Shown here: one piece after another, positions 14,590 to 21,665 of the stretch
Layout: each line of letters begins with the position of its first letter
How positions within the stretch are numbered: position 1 is the first letter of the stretch
DNA from: Acidobacteriota bacterium
GTDB taxonomy: Bacteria > Acidobacteriota > Vicinamibacteria > Vicinamibacterales > UBA2999
Direction: 5' to 3'
Length of the DNA: 21,665 nucleotides
NCBI GenBank assembly: GCA_947465645.1
Contig: CANIBQ010000082.1
Coordinates: 1-21,665, forward strand
Made by a program: the position numbers and the translations under genes
Notes under the pieces: model-generated
What the model was told of the DNA's origin: nothing
What the model saw: the letters and a program-made list of their open reading frames with translations, nothing else
Database searches by the model: none

Positions 14590-14624
14590 ACGGCCGTACG
14601 GGCTTTTCCAAGTCGTACGGCCGT
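14590..14624. other. 11-base-arm inverted repeat downstream of the cytochrome gene
   Basis: ACGGCCGTACG and its exact reverse complement are separated by 13 bases. The hairpin begins 31 bases after the cytochrome stop on the minus strand and lies in the 170-base gap before DUF3014. No T-run follows on either strand, so factor-independent termination is doubtful. A smaller GTGAC-AG-GTCAC palindrome is at 14555-14566; nothing else is evident in the gap. Confidence 0.6.
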
Positions 14625-14654
14625 CCGCAGGTGTCGTTGCGCTGAAGGGCGGGG

Positions 14655-15812
14655 CTACCTCTTCGCCGGCGCGGTTGGCGGAGCCGGCCGCGCGAAGCGA
14701 GCGGCGTCGACGGCAACATTGGGCCGAATCTGCGTCAGCTCGTACTGCTCGCGGCCGTCGAGCCAGGTCACGGTGAACTTGTAGGGCAGCTTCACGCCGG
14801 CCACGTCGCGGTAATCCGAGAAATCCACCTGGGTGACGAGGGCGCCGACGGGCGAATCGGTGTGGTGCATCTCCCGTTCGAGCAGTCCCGACTGGATGTC
14901 GAAGTAGAGCGTCACGACCGCCCCGTCGGCGGTCTCGCCCTGGACGACGTTCACGTCCTTGTCGTTGACGAAGCCTGGAAAGCCCGCGCGCCATTTGGTC
15001 AGTGCCTGCTTGATCTGGCCGGGGAATGCAAGCACCCCATCCATCCTGGCCGCGCCCAGCTCCTTTCCACCGAGCGCCATCACCGGCACCGGCTGCCGAA
15101 GCGGCGCCGCAACCCACACGCTGCGCCCATCCAGGGTCCTGGTGATGTCGCCGCTGGACGTGTGGATGATCGTTGTGAGCTGGTTCGGCGCCTTGGCGTA
15201 AATCTCGACCGGGCGATCCTCGGCGCTTTCCGGCCCGTACCCCACGGCCTTGCCGGTGGCAACCCAACTGGTCAGCGCGGCCAGCCGCTGCGCGCCGCCG
15301 AGCGCCTGGATGTATTTGTCGAGAATCGATTCGGCCGTCGGCGCGTTTGGCGCCTGCGCGATGACGTAATTCGGGTTCTCCGGAGGCGGTCCGTACAGCG
15401 TATCCAGGATGCCCACCGCGGTCCTTGGGCGATCGGCGCCGCGATGGCACGAGTAGCAGGTCACCATCTGACGTCCCCCGAATTGGGCCTTGTTGATCTC
15501 GGCCATCATCGTGATCATTCGGCGCGCCGCCCGCTTCCTGGCATTGTCGGTCGCGAAATTTTCCCAGGCCGAGTCGTCCGCGGCATGACAGTCCTGGCAG
15601 GACATACCCAGGGACGCGGAAAAAATCCCCATCGTGGCCATGAACTCGTTGACGGTGATCCCCTTGAGCACCTGGACGTTCTTGAACACTTCCTCCGCCA
15701 TCTGCGCCCGCTCCGGCGCAGCCTGTCCCTGGCCGTTCAACGCAACCCCCAGCATGCCCACGAAAAGTGTCGCGGCGGCAACAAGGGCAGTTCGCCTCAA
15801 TCCAAGCTTCAT
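14655..15812 (-). CDS. Dihaem cytochrome c (reaction-centre cytochrome-like) with LolA-like C-terminal domain
   Basis: This 385-residue exported protein has a signal peptide (residues 1 to about 26) and two CxxCH haem sites: Cys72-Cys75-His76 (CQDCH) and Cys119-Cys122-His123 (CYSCH). The segment around them (VFKNVQVLKGITVNEFMATMGIFSASLGM) is typical of the photosynthetic reaction-centre cytochrome c subunit family, which in non-phototrophs is common in Acidobacteriota. The true subunit carries four haems; only two are here. From about residue 160 the sequence changes to a beta-rich region (ILDKYIQALGGAQRLAAL, then LDGREQYELTQIRPN) resembling LolA or outer-membrane lipoprotein-sorting domains. 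AGGAG precedes the ATG at 15812. It lies 39 bases downstream of the PepSY gene and is probably co-transcribed, so a role in periplasmic electron transfer is likely. Confidence 0.88.
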   Translation of the reverse strand: MKLGLRRTALVAAATLFVGMLGVALNGQGQAAPERAQMAEEVFKNVQVLKGITVNEFMATMGIFSASLGMSCQDCHAADDSAWENFATDNARKRAARRMITMMAEINKAQFGGRQMVTCYSCHRGADRPRTAVGILDTLYGPPPENPNYVIAQAPNAPTAESILDKYIQALGGAQRLAALTSWVATGKAVGYGPESAEDRPVEIYAKAPNQLTTIIHTSSGDITRTLDGRSVWVAAPLRQPVPVMALGGKELGAARMDGVLAFPGQIKQALTKWRAGFPGFVNDKDVNVVQGETADGAVVTLYFDIQSGLLEREMHHTDSPVGALVTQVDFSDYRDVAGVKLPYKFTVTWLDGREQYELTQIRPNVAVDAARFARPAPPTAPAKR

Positions 15813-15851
15813 GTCGTCTCCTGAAAAGATAGGTGCGCGGCGTGGATATTA

Positions 15852-17417
15852 TCAGGTCCGAGGCCGGGTCGGGGCTGGCTCCGCCCCGCTAACCAAGTCG
15901 TCGTTGACGATCGCGGCGGGACCCTCTGCGCCGCGTGCAAATGCGCGGCCGAGCGAGCGGCCGAGCGCCCGCCACGCCAGCACCAGCGACGTCAGGCACA
16001 GCAGTGTTCCGCCCAGCATGAAGATGATCACGACGATGTCCCACGCCGGCCGGTGATTGTAGAGCCATGGAAAATCGAATGAGTGGAGCGCGTGGTACAC
16101 CCACCGTGAAAACCAGTTGCGCGCGTTGTAGGTGCCGGCAATCTGGCCGGTCTTCGGGTCGATGTAGTAGCGGCTCGCGCCCTCGTCGTTGACGCGCGCG
16201 AGGATGACGGGCAGAGGACGCTCGCGGCGGCGATCGAGGTAGTACCGGTCGTATTGATCGAGAAAGAGAACCTCAGACACGCCCCCGGGCTGTGCGGCCC
16301 GCGTCACCACGTCGATGATCCGCTGGCGATCGATTTCGGCGCGCGGCGCGCCATCGAGCGGCACGTTGTGCGTGTCGCCGCCGGCAAGCGTGGCCAGGTA
16401 CAGGGGCTCGCCGGCCACCGTGGCGAATTCCAGTTGTTTGACCGGCCGATCGCCGAGCTGCGCGAGGACGTCGCGCGGATCCTTCGTGCCGAAGTCGGCC
16501 AGCCGGGTCGGCCCACGAAGTGCCTGCTCGATCGCGACGCTGGTCGTCACCTCGCTGTCAGACGGATCGTTGTCGAGAGGAAACGGATCCATGGTCAGCA
16601 TGCCGCTGAAGGCCCAGGTGGCAGCGGCCAGCCCGAAGATCAGGCCGAACACCATGTGCAGTCGTTTCTGTCCTCGATAGGGAATGCTCGTCGGCGCACC
16701 CTCGTTGCGGTATCGCTTTCGCGGCGAGTACATCCAGAGTCCGATGGCGACGCCGAGCAGCGCCGACACGGTACCGATTCCCGACGTCCAGATGACGAAG
16801 GCGCTCCATTCGGGCCCATGCTTGCGAAGGGGTGTGAAGTAGAGCCAGTGGGTAATCGGTCCCAGGTACGCGCCGATGCGCGACGCCGTGTTGGTGTACT
16901 GGACGACTTCGCCTGTCGCCTGCGAGACGTAGACCTGGTCGCCGCTCGGCCACGAGTACTTCCACACCGGCTGGTCGCGGAGTCCCTGCACCGTCCACTG
17001 ATCGATGTCCTGCATCTCGGCGATCGTCGCCGCGGCGGGCGGCTGACCCGTCCAGGCCGAGGCGACGCGCAGCATCATCGCGCTCGATACGTCGACCTGC
17101 GCCTCGCCGGTGTCGGCATACACGATGTCGGCGTCGCCGAAGTCGCCCACGAAGCGGTATGCCGGACGGCCGTCGAAGGTGTTGAGACGCACCTCCGCCG
17201 GAGGGCCGGGCCTCTCGAGCGTGGCCCACGCGTCTGCGGGGGAGAGCCGGATCGTCGAGGTGTCGAGCGCCGGGGACCGTTCCAGTCTGTCCGCGTCGGA
17301 GACGTCGGGAAACTCCCAATACATCATGCCGATGCCGGACGGGAACCACAGAAGGAAAAGCAGGCAGAGTGCGATCCCCAGCCACCGGTGGACGAAGATC
17401 GCGGCCCGTTTGACCAT
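15852..17417 (-). CDS. PepSY-associated membrane protein, putative siderophore-iron reductase
   Basis: About 521 residues when started at the ATG at 17417 (MVKRAAIFVHRWLG). It has four membrane helices: AAIFVHRWLGIALCLLFLLW near the N terminus, a central one at FVIWTSGIGTVSALLGVAIG, another at LHMVFGLIFGLAAATWAFSG, and a last at WDIVVIIFMLGGTLLCL. Large periplasmic PepSY-like loops lie between. His residues in HRWLG, ITHWLY and LHMVFG are candidate haem ligands, as in PiuB/FoxB-type proteins that reduce ferric siderophores. The frame stays open to an ATG at 17516, but that start lies in the promoter of the divergent receptor gene, so 17417 (or GTG 17438) is preferred. No Shine-Dalgarno is visible at any of them. 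The neighbouring TonB receptor supports an iron role. Confidence 0.85.
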   Translation of the reverse strand: MVKRAAIFVHRWLGIALCLLFLLWFPSGIGMMYWEFPDVSDADRLERSPALDTSTIRLSPADAWATLERPGPPAEVRLNTFDGRPAYRFVGDFGDADIVYADTGEAQVDVSSAMMLRVASAWTGQPPAAATIAEMQDIDQWTVQGLRDQPVWKYSWPSGDQVYVSQATGEVVQYTNTASRIGAYLGPITHWLYFTPLRKHGPEWSAFVIWTSGIGTVSALLGVAIGLWMYSPRKRYRNEGAPTSIPYRGQKRLHMVFGLIFGLAAATWAFSGMLTMDPFPLDNDPSDSEVTTSVAIEQALRGPTRLADFGTKDPRDVLAQLGDRPVKQLEFATVAGEPLYLATLAGGDTHNVPLDGAPRAEIDRQRIIDVVTRAAQPGGVSEVLFLDQYDRYYLDRRRERPLPVILARVNDEGASRYYIDPKTGQIAGTYNARNWFSRWVYHALHSFDFPWLYNHRPAWDIVVIIFMLGGTLLCLTSLVLAWRALGRSLGRAFARGAEGPAAIVNDDLVSGAEPAPTRPRT

Positions 17418-17487
17418 TTTGGCGAGGGGATGCGCCACGTCGCGAATATAGCGGGAATGGGAGGGCGCGGCGGGAAATAGCTGGGGC

Positions 17488-17516
17488 TTGATCCTGAGAT
17501 AGAGTCTCAGTATCAT
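17488..17516 (+). promoter_or_regulatory. Promoter with palindromic operator in the spacer (TonB receptor)
   Basis: TTGATC (17488-17493) and TATCAT (17511-17516) match the -35 and -10 consensus at four and five of six bases, 17 bases apart. The spacer is exactly the inverted repeat CTGAGA-TAGAG-TCTCAG, and the symmetry runs on into the hexamers (TGATcCTGAGA against TCTCAGtATCA, one mismatch in 11). Bases 17496-17514 agree with 12 of 19 positions of the classical Fur box by my count. The expected start near 17523 leaves a leader of about 38 bases before the GTG, with GGAGG at 17548-17552. A metal-dependent repressor site is the simplest reading. Confidence 0.6.
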
Positions 17517-17560
17517 GCGTAACGCCGACCGAAGGCGTCGGGTATCTGGAGGTCCTAATC

Positions 17561-19687
17561 GTGCGTCATCTTGTCGTGTTGACCCTGTTTCTCGGTCTTG
17601 TCCCCGCGGGGACAGCCGTGTCGAGCGCGTCGGCGCAAACCACCCCGACCGCGCCCGACCCGCAATCGGCCGGCGTGACGGTTACCGAGCACGTTACTGT
17701 CAACGCTGCCGTGCCGGCGGAGATGGAAACTCGCACCGCCACCAAGACCGCCACGCCCCTTCGGGACGTCCCGCAATCCATCACGGTCGTGACCAGCGCG
17801 CAGATCCGCAGCATGAGCATGCAGGGGATCGGGGATGTCACCCGGTACATGCCGGGCGTCGGCATCGCACAGGGCGAAGGCAACCGCGACGCCCCAATAC
17901 TCCGAGGTAACACGGCGACCGGTAGCTTCTTCGTCGATGGCATTCGCGACGACGTGCAGTACTTCAGGGACCTCTACAACGTCGACCGGGTCGAGGCGAT
18001 CAAGGGACCCAACGCAATGGTATTTGGGCGTGGCGGCGTGGGCGGCGTGATCAACCGCGTGACCAAGCAGCCTGACTGGAAGCGCACGCGCGAGGCGTCG
18101 CTCCAGGTCGGCTCATGGGCCAACCGGAGGTTCACCGCAGACCTGGGAGATCAGATCAGCAGCACGTCGGCGTACCGGCTGACCGGCCTCGTCGAAGACT
18201 CGGGAACCTACCGCAAGGGCGTCACGGTCGAACGCCAGGGGATCAACCCGACGTTCGCGGCCGGCCTCGGTCACAACACCATGATCCGCCTCGGGTACGA
18301 ATATTTCCACGACCGGCGCACCGCCGATCGCGGCGTCCCGTCGTTCGCGGGGAAGCCGGTCGAGACGGACGCGTCGACCTTCTTCGGCAACGCGGATGAG
18401 AGCTACTCCGAGGCGACGGTCAACGCGGTCAACGCGGCGGTCGAACACGATTTTGGCGGCGGCGTTCTGCTGCAGAGCCACACACAGATGGCGCTCTACG
18501 ACAAGTTCTACCAGAACGTGTTTCCAGGGGCGGTGAATGCAGCCGGCACCACCGTCAGCATCTCGGGGTACAACGACGGCGCCGTGCGCACGAATCTTTT
18601 TAACCAGACAGACATGTTGTGGACGCTGCGCGCCGCCGGCCTCACGCATCGCCTCGTCGCCGGGGTCGAGGTCGGCCGCCAGCAGAGCGACAACGTGCGG
18701 ATGACGGCGTTCTTCCCGGCGATCTCGCCGACCGCCACGACGCTGAATCTTCCGCTGAGCAACCCGACCACGTCGCTGCGGATGACGTTTCAGCCAGGCG
18801 CGACCGATGCCAACAACCAAGGCATCGCCACCGTCGCGGCGGGCTACGTGCAGGATCAAGTGCGGCTGGGCCGCTACGTCGAAGCGGTGGCGGGCCTCCG
18901 CTACGACCGGTTCGAGGTGGACTTCCTCAACAACCGCACCGCCGCCCGCTTCCGAAGCGACGACAACCTCGTCTCGCCGCGCGTCGGCCTCGTGTTCAAG
19001 CCGAGGGAGCCGATGTCGCTCTATTCCAGCTACTCGCTCTCGTACCAGCCACGGGCCGGCGAGCAGTTGTCGTCGTTGAGCCTGACGAACCAGGCGCTCG
19101 AACCGGAGGTCTTCAGGAACTATGAGGTCGGCGCGAAATGGGACGTGCGCCGCGCGCTGTCGTTCACGATGGCGGCCTATCGACTCGATCGCGGCAACGT
19201 CGCCCTCGCCGATCCGATCGACCCGACGCGGACCCTGCTCGTCGACGGCCAGCGCACCAAGGGGATCGAGCTCGGGTTTGCAGGCGCGATCACCAGCGCC
19301 TGGAGCGTGATGAGCGGCTACACCTACCAGGAAGGGACGATTACGCGCACGCAGTCAGCCACGGTGCTCGCCGGCGCCAGGCTGGCGCAGTTGCCGGCCC
19401 ACTCGTACTCGGTGTGGAACCGCTATGACGTGACGCCTCGCGCCGGCGGGGGCCTCGGCGTGGTTCACCGGGGATCGATCTTCGCGTCCACCGACAATAC
19501 GGTGACGCTGCCGGCCTTCACGCGCGTCGACGCGGCTGTCTTCGTCGGTCTCACCAAGCATCTTCGCGGTCAGTTGAACGTCGAGAACCTCTTCGACCGC
19601 ACGTATTACGCATCGGCCCACAACAACAACAACATCACGCCCGGATCGCCGCGCGCGATCCGGTTGTCGGTGACGACCCAGTTCTAG
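17561..19687 (+). CDS. TonB-dependent siderophore receptor
   Basis: This 708-residue outer-membrane protein imports ferric siderophores using TonB energy. The signal peptide ends near residue 25-26 (SASAQ). A possible TonB box lies in GVTVTEHVTV. The plug domain (about 60-165) shows DVPQSITVVTSAQI, DVTRYMPGV, ILRGNTATGSFFVDGIRDD, VDRVEAIKGPNAMVFGRGGVGGVINRVTK. The barrel follows, with LYSSYSLSYQPRAGEQL, LEPEVFRNYEVGAKWD, the NLFDRTYY motif near the end and a terminal Phe needed for barrel assembly. Length and layout fit Fiu or CirA-like catecholate receptors. The GTG start is fixed by GGAGG eight bases upstream. It is divergent from the PepSY gene and ends two bases from the opposite-strand SDR gene. 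Confidence 0.94.
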   Translation: MRHLVVLTLFLGLVPAGTAVSSASAQTTPTAPDPQSAGVTVTEHVTVNAAVPAEMETRTATKTATPLRDVPQSITVVTSAQIRSMSMQGIGDVTRYMPGVGIAQGEGNRDAPILRGNTATGSFFVDGIRDDVQYFRDLYNVDRVEAIKGPNAMVFGRGGVGGVINRVTKQPDWKRTREASLQVGSWANRRFTADLGDQISSTSAYRLTGLVEDSGTYRKGVTVERQGINPTFAAGLGHNTMIRLGYEYFHDRRTADRGVPSFAGKPVETDASTFFGNADESYSEATVNAVNAAVEHDFGGGVLLQSHTQMALYDKFYQNVFPGAVNAAGTTVSISGYNDGAVRTNLFNQTDMLWTLRAAGLTHRLVAGVEVGRQQSDNVRMTAFFPAISPTATTLNLPLSNPTTSLRMTFQPGATDANNQGIATVAAGYVQDQVRLGRYVEAVAGLRYDRFEVDFLNNRTAARFRSDDNLVSPRVGLVFKPREPMSLYSSYSLSYQPRAGEQLSSLSLTNQALEPEVFRNYEVGAKWDVRRALSFTMAAYRLDRGNVALADPIDPTRTLLVDGQRTKGIELGFAGAITSAWSVMSGYTYQEGTITRTQSATVLAGARLAQLPAHSYSVWNRYDVTPRAGGGLGVVHRGSIFASTDNTVTLPAFTRVDAAVFVGLTKHLRGQLNVENLFDRTYYASAHNNNNITPGSPRAIRLSVTTQF

Positions 19688-19689
19688 CG

Positions 19690-20439
19690 TCAGGCCATGA
19701 ACGCGCCGCCGTTGGCGTGGATGGTCTGGCCGGTGATGTAGCGCGCCTCGGGGCTGCACAGGAAGGAGACGAGCGACGCCACTTCCTGCGGCGTGCCTCG
19801 CCGCCCGCCCGCCGTCTTGTGGAGGGCATGATGCGCCGGCTCTTCGCCCGCGCGAACCGTCTCGATCAGGCCCGGCGCCACGCAGTTCACCGTGATGTTG
19901 TGCGGTGCGAGGTCGTGCGCCAGCGCGCGGGTCAGCCCGCCGAGGCCCGCCTTGGCGGCAATGACGTGCGCGCGCTTCGACGCGCCGGTGTGCGACGACA
20001 ACCCGCCGATGTTGACGATCCTGCCCGCGCCGGATGCGATGAGACGGGGGAGCGCCGCATGGCTGCAGAGGTACGCGCCGTCGAGCGTGATGCCGAGAAT
20101 CTCCCGCCATTCGCGGTAATCCAGGTCCGCGAAGTCGACCTCGCGGCGCACGCTGGCGTTGTTGACGAGAATGTCGAGCCGGCCGAACGACGTGATCGCC
20201 GACGCGATCAGTGCGGCCGCCGCGGCAGGGTCGGTGATGTCGGCGATCTTCACCGCAGCCTTGCCCCCAGCGTGGCGGATGTCGGCGGCGACCGCTTCGG
20301 CCTCGGCCGCCGAGCTTCGGGCGTTCACGACGACCGCGGCGCCGGCCCGCGCGAGGTCGAGCGCGATCGCCCGGCCGATGTTGCGCGCACTCCCCGTGAC
20401 GACCGCCACCCGACCCGCTAATACCTGTTGTTCGCTCAT
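19690..20439 (-). CDS. Short-chain dehydrogenase/reductase family protein lacking the catalytic Ser and Tyr
   Basis: This 249-residue Rossmann-fold protein has the cofactor loop TGSARNIG (15-22), an ADITD segment, NNAS (93-96) and the PG motif (CVAPGLIE) typical of classical SDRs. By alignment to FabG, three of the four catalytic residues are replaced: Asn by Thr118 (GITLDGAY), Ser by Gly146 (NIGGLSSH) and Tyr by Val159 (RAHVIAAKAG). Only Lys163 remains. The fold is plain but the usual reductase chemistry is doubtful. The ATG at 20439 overlaps the upstream MmgE/PrpD stop (ATGA) and has GGAG at 20448-20451; the GTG at 20448 overlaps that Shine-Dalgarno sequence, so it is not used. Tight coupling to an MmgE/PrpD gene suggests a shared pathway. 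Confidence 0.92.
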   Translation of the reverse strand: MSEQQVLAGRVAVVTGSARNIGRAIALDLARAGAAVVVNARSSAAEAEAVAADIRHAGGKAAVKIADITDPAAAAALIASAITSFGRLDILVNNASVRREVDFADLDYREWREILGITLDGAYLCSHAALPRLIASGAGRIVNIGGLSSHTGASKRAHVIAAKAGLGGLTRALAHDLAPHNITVNCVAPGLIETVRAGEEPAHHALHKTAGGRRGTPQEVASLVSFLCSPEARYITGQTIHANGGAFMA

Positions 20440-21665
20440 GATCGACACTCCGCCAAGCCGTCCAGTCGTGTGTGTGAAAACAGATCCGCAGACATGCGGA
20501 GCAGCCGTTCAGCGGTGGGGCGGCTCCAGCCCCCGAACAGCGCGTTGTCCATGAATTTTGATTCGAGCTCCGCGGTCGCGAGCGGGGCGTGTGCGCCACC
20601 GCGCATGTGCGGCTGCCGGAATTCACGCTGGCTGCCGTCGTTCAACGTGGCCCGCAGGTGACCTGAGAAGTTACGCGGATAGTCGTTGGCGGGATCGATC
20701 CGATAACGGATCTTCGCCGCCAGCTCGAGCACCGCGGGATCGTGAATCCGATCGTCGGTGAATTGCGCGTACCCGGCCTTGCCGTCGAGAAATCCGACGG
20801 CCATGCAGAAAGGGGTGCTGAATTTGGCCGCGTACGGCGTGGGCGGCCGATGCTTTGACGCCAGCGGCTCCCAGAGCCGGTGCACGGTCCCTTCCGCCGC
20901 GTCGCATTCGAGTGCCGCGATATCGTCGGCACGGACGCCGTCTTTCGCCAGCGCGATCGCGCAGTCGATGAATGGCTGCGTCATCGTGCCGCACGCGTAC
21001 GGCTTGAAGGCGATGGTCGGCATCACCCAGCGGCGGCCGAGGCCGTCGAGCAGCGGCTCGAAGTCCGGCGCGACCGACGGCGCGAACGCGCGATAGAGGC
21101 CGTGCGTGCCGTCGAGCACGGTGCGCGGGCCGAGAAATCCTCCGCGTGCCATCAGTGCGGCGCGGATCCCCGACTGCGCCGCCCAGCCGGCATGCATCCG
21201 CTTGGTCCAGGTGCCCTCGGCGAGGTATTCGATGATGCCCGACGCCATGCTGCCGGCGATGCCGAGCGCCGACGCGATCTGCGCTCCGGGCAGCCGCAGC
21301 GCAGCGCCGACCGCGCCGGCGGCCGCGATGGCGCCGAACACGGCGGTGGGATGGAAGCCTGCTTTGTGCGTGGCTTGTGGTGCCACGAGGCTGAGACGGC
21401 AGAGCAGCTCGACGCCCGTCACCACGCCGGCCAGGAGCCGGTCGCCGCCAAGCTGTTCCCGCTCGCACGCCGCGAGCACGGCGGGCACGATGACCGCGCC
21501 CGAATGGACGGGCCCACCTTCGAACGTGTCGTCGAAGTCTTCGCCGTGCGCCGCGGTGCCGTTCACGAGCGCCGCGCCGAACGCGTCGAACCCGCCGGCA
21601 TGACCGAGCGCCGTGCACGCGCCGCCGGGGTCGGTGGCGGCGAGAGTCGCCGCGATGTACGGCTC
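20436..21665 (-). CDS. MmgE/PrpD family protein (second copy, 5' end outside window)
   Basis: The frame is open to the window edge, giving at least 409 residues; about 50-60 N-terminal residues are missing, judging by the first copy. Residues 1-33 of the visible part (from EPYIAATL to FGAAL) continue upstream of the internal GTG at 21566, so that GTG is not the start. Active-site motifs are present: DFDDTFEGGPVHSG, FHPTAVFG, TKRMHAGWAAQ and FKPYACGTMTQP. It is clearly a different subgroup from the copy at 53 (DTFEGGP against DIHKGST). It is coupled by a 4-base overlap to the SDR. Substrate unknown; the GFDAFGAALVNGTAAHGEDFDD segment is classical for the family. Confidence 0.92.
   Translation of the reverse strand, partial: EPYIAATLAATDPGGACTALGHAGGFDAFGAALVNGTAAHGEDFDDTFEGGPVHSGAVIVPAVLAACEREQLGGDRLLAGVVTGVELLCRLSLVAPQATHKAGFHPTAVFGAIAAAGAVGAALRLPGAQIASALGIAGSMASGIIEYLAEGTWTKRMHAGWAAQSGIRAALMARGGFLGPRTVLDGTHGLYRAFAPSVAPDFEPLLDGLGRRWVMPTIAFKPYACGTMTQPFIDCAIALAKDGVRADDIAALECDAAEGTVHRLWEPLASKHRPPTPYAAKFSTPFCMAVGFLDGKAGYAQFTDDRIHDPAVLELAAKIRYRIDPANDYPRNFSGHLRATLNDGSQREFRQPHMRGGAHAPLATAELESKFMDNALFGGWSRPTAERLLRMSADLFSHTRLDGLAECRS
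20448..20451 (-). promoter_or_regulatory. Shine-Dalgarno site deciding the SDR start
   Basis: GGAG on the minus strand lies eight bases before the ATG at 20439 and inside the end of the upstream MmgE/PrpD coding sequence. It shares its last base with the GTG at 20448, so that codon cannot be the start served by this site. Together with the ATGA overlap it supports the shorter protein. Confidence 0.6.

Noticed and set aside
14862..15824. Plus-strand frame of 320 codons opposite the cytochrome gene
   Set aside because: Shadow frame; two CxxCH motifs and a signal peptide support the minus strand.
16254..17480. Plus-strand frame of 408 codons opposite the PepSY gene
   Set aside because: Composition is Arg/His/Asp-rich with no helices or motifs; the minus-strand membrane protein explains the region.
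17418..17516. PepSY protein starting at the ATG at 17516
   Set aside because: The extra 33 residues run through the receptor promoter and operator, and relatives begin close to the first helix; no Shine-Dalgarno supports it.

Overview
The window is high-GC, densely packed bacterial chromosome. The gene families point to an Acidobacteriota-like soil organism, possibly of the Vicinamibacteria type. They include two DUF6152 proteins, a pair of DUF6644-type membrane proteins, a reaction-centre-like dihaem cytochrome, four paralogues of an unnamed secreted family, and a TonB-dependent receptor. The lineage is an inference from gene content; no rRNA or other phylogenetic marker is present. I saw no tRNA, CRISPR array, phage, transposase or replication origin. 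No gene-free stretch exceeds 300 bases; the longest are 12766-12977 and 14485-14654.

Region 1 (53-5239, +) is a tightly coupled operon: MmgE/PrpD protein, acyl-CoA dehydrogenase, CitE-like CoA-ester lyase, CaiB/BaiF CoA-transferase and a single-hotdog MaoC hydratase. The first four genes overlap each other by 1-8 bases. The set matches the logic of C5-dicarboxylate catabolism (itaconate, mesaconate or methylsuccinate): activate with CoA, oxidise or hydrate, then cleave. Two copies of a short palindrome flank the last gene. A second MmgE/PrpD gene (cut by the window edge), coupled to a short-chain dehydrogenase that lacks most of its catalytic tetrad, lies at the far end (19690-21665, -).

Region 2 (5357-12765) is built from exported proteins: a secreted paralogue, DUF6152, a second paralogue, a tannase/feruloyl-esterase-family enzyme and a second DUF6152 on +; a third paralogue on -; then two four-helix DUF6644-type membrane proteins and a fourth paralogue on +. 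This looks like an undescribed envelope system, perhaps linked to plant polyphenols. Both DUF6152 proteins are predicted to start with His-His after signal cleavage, which suggests a copper histidine-brace.

Region 3 (12978-17516) holds a stand-alone zinc-LID adenylate kinase. On the - strand it holds a DUF3014 protein, a dihaem cytochrome fused to a LolA-like domain, and a PepSY-type membrane protein. Region 4 (17561-19687, +) is a siderophore-type TonB-dependent receptor divergent from the PepSY gene. A well-formed promoter sits between them, and its 17-base spacer is itself a palindrome, so iron-type regulation is likely.

Pairs of convergent genes are separated by only 3 bases (9517/9521) and 2 bases (19687/19690), leaving no room for ordinary terminators.
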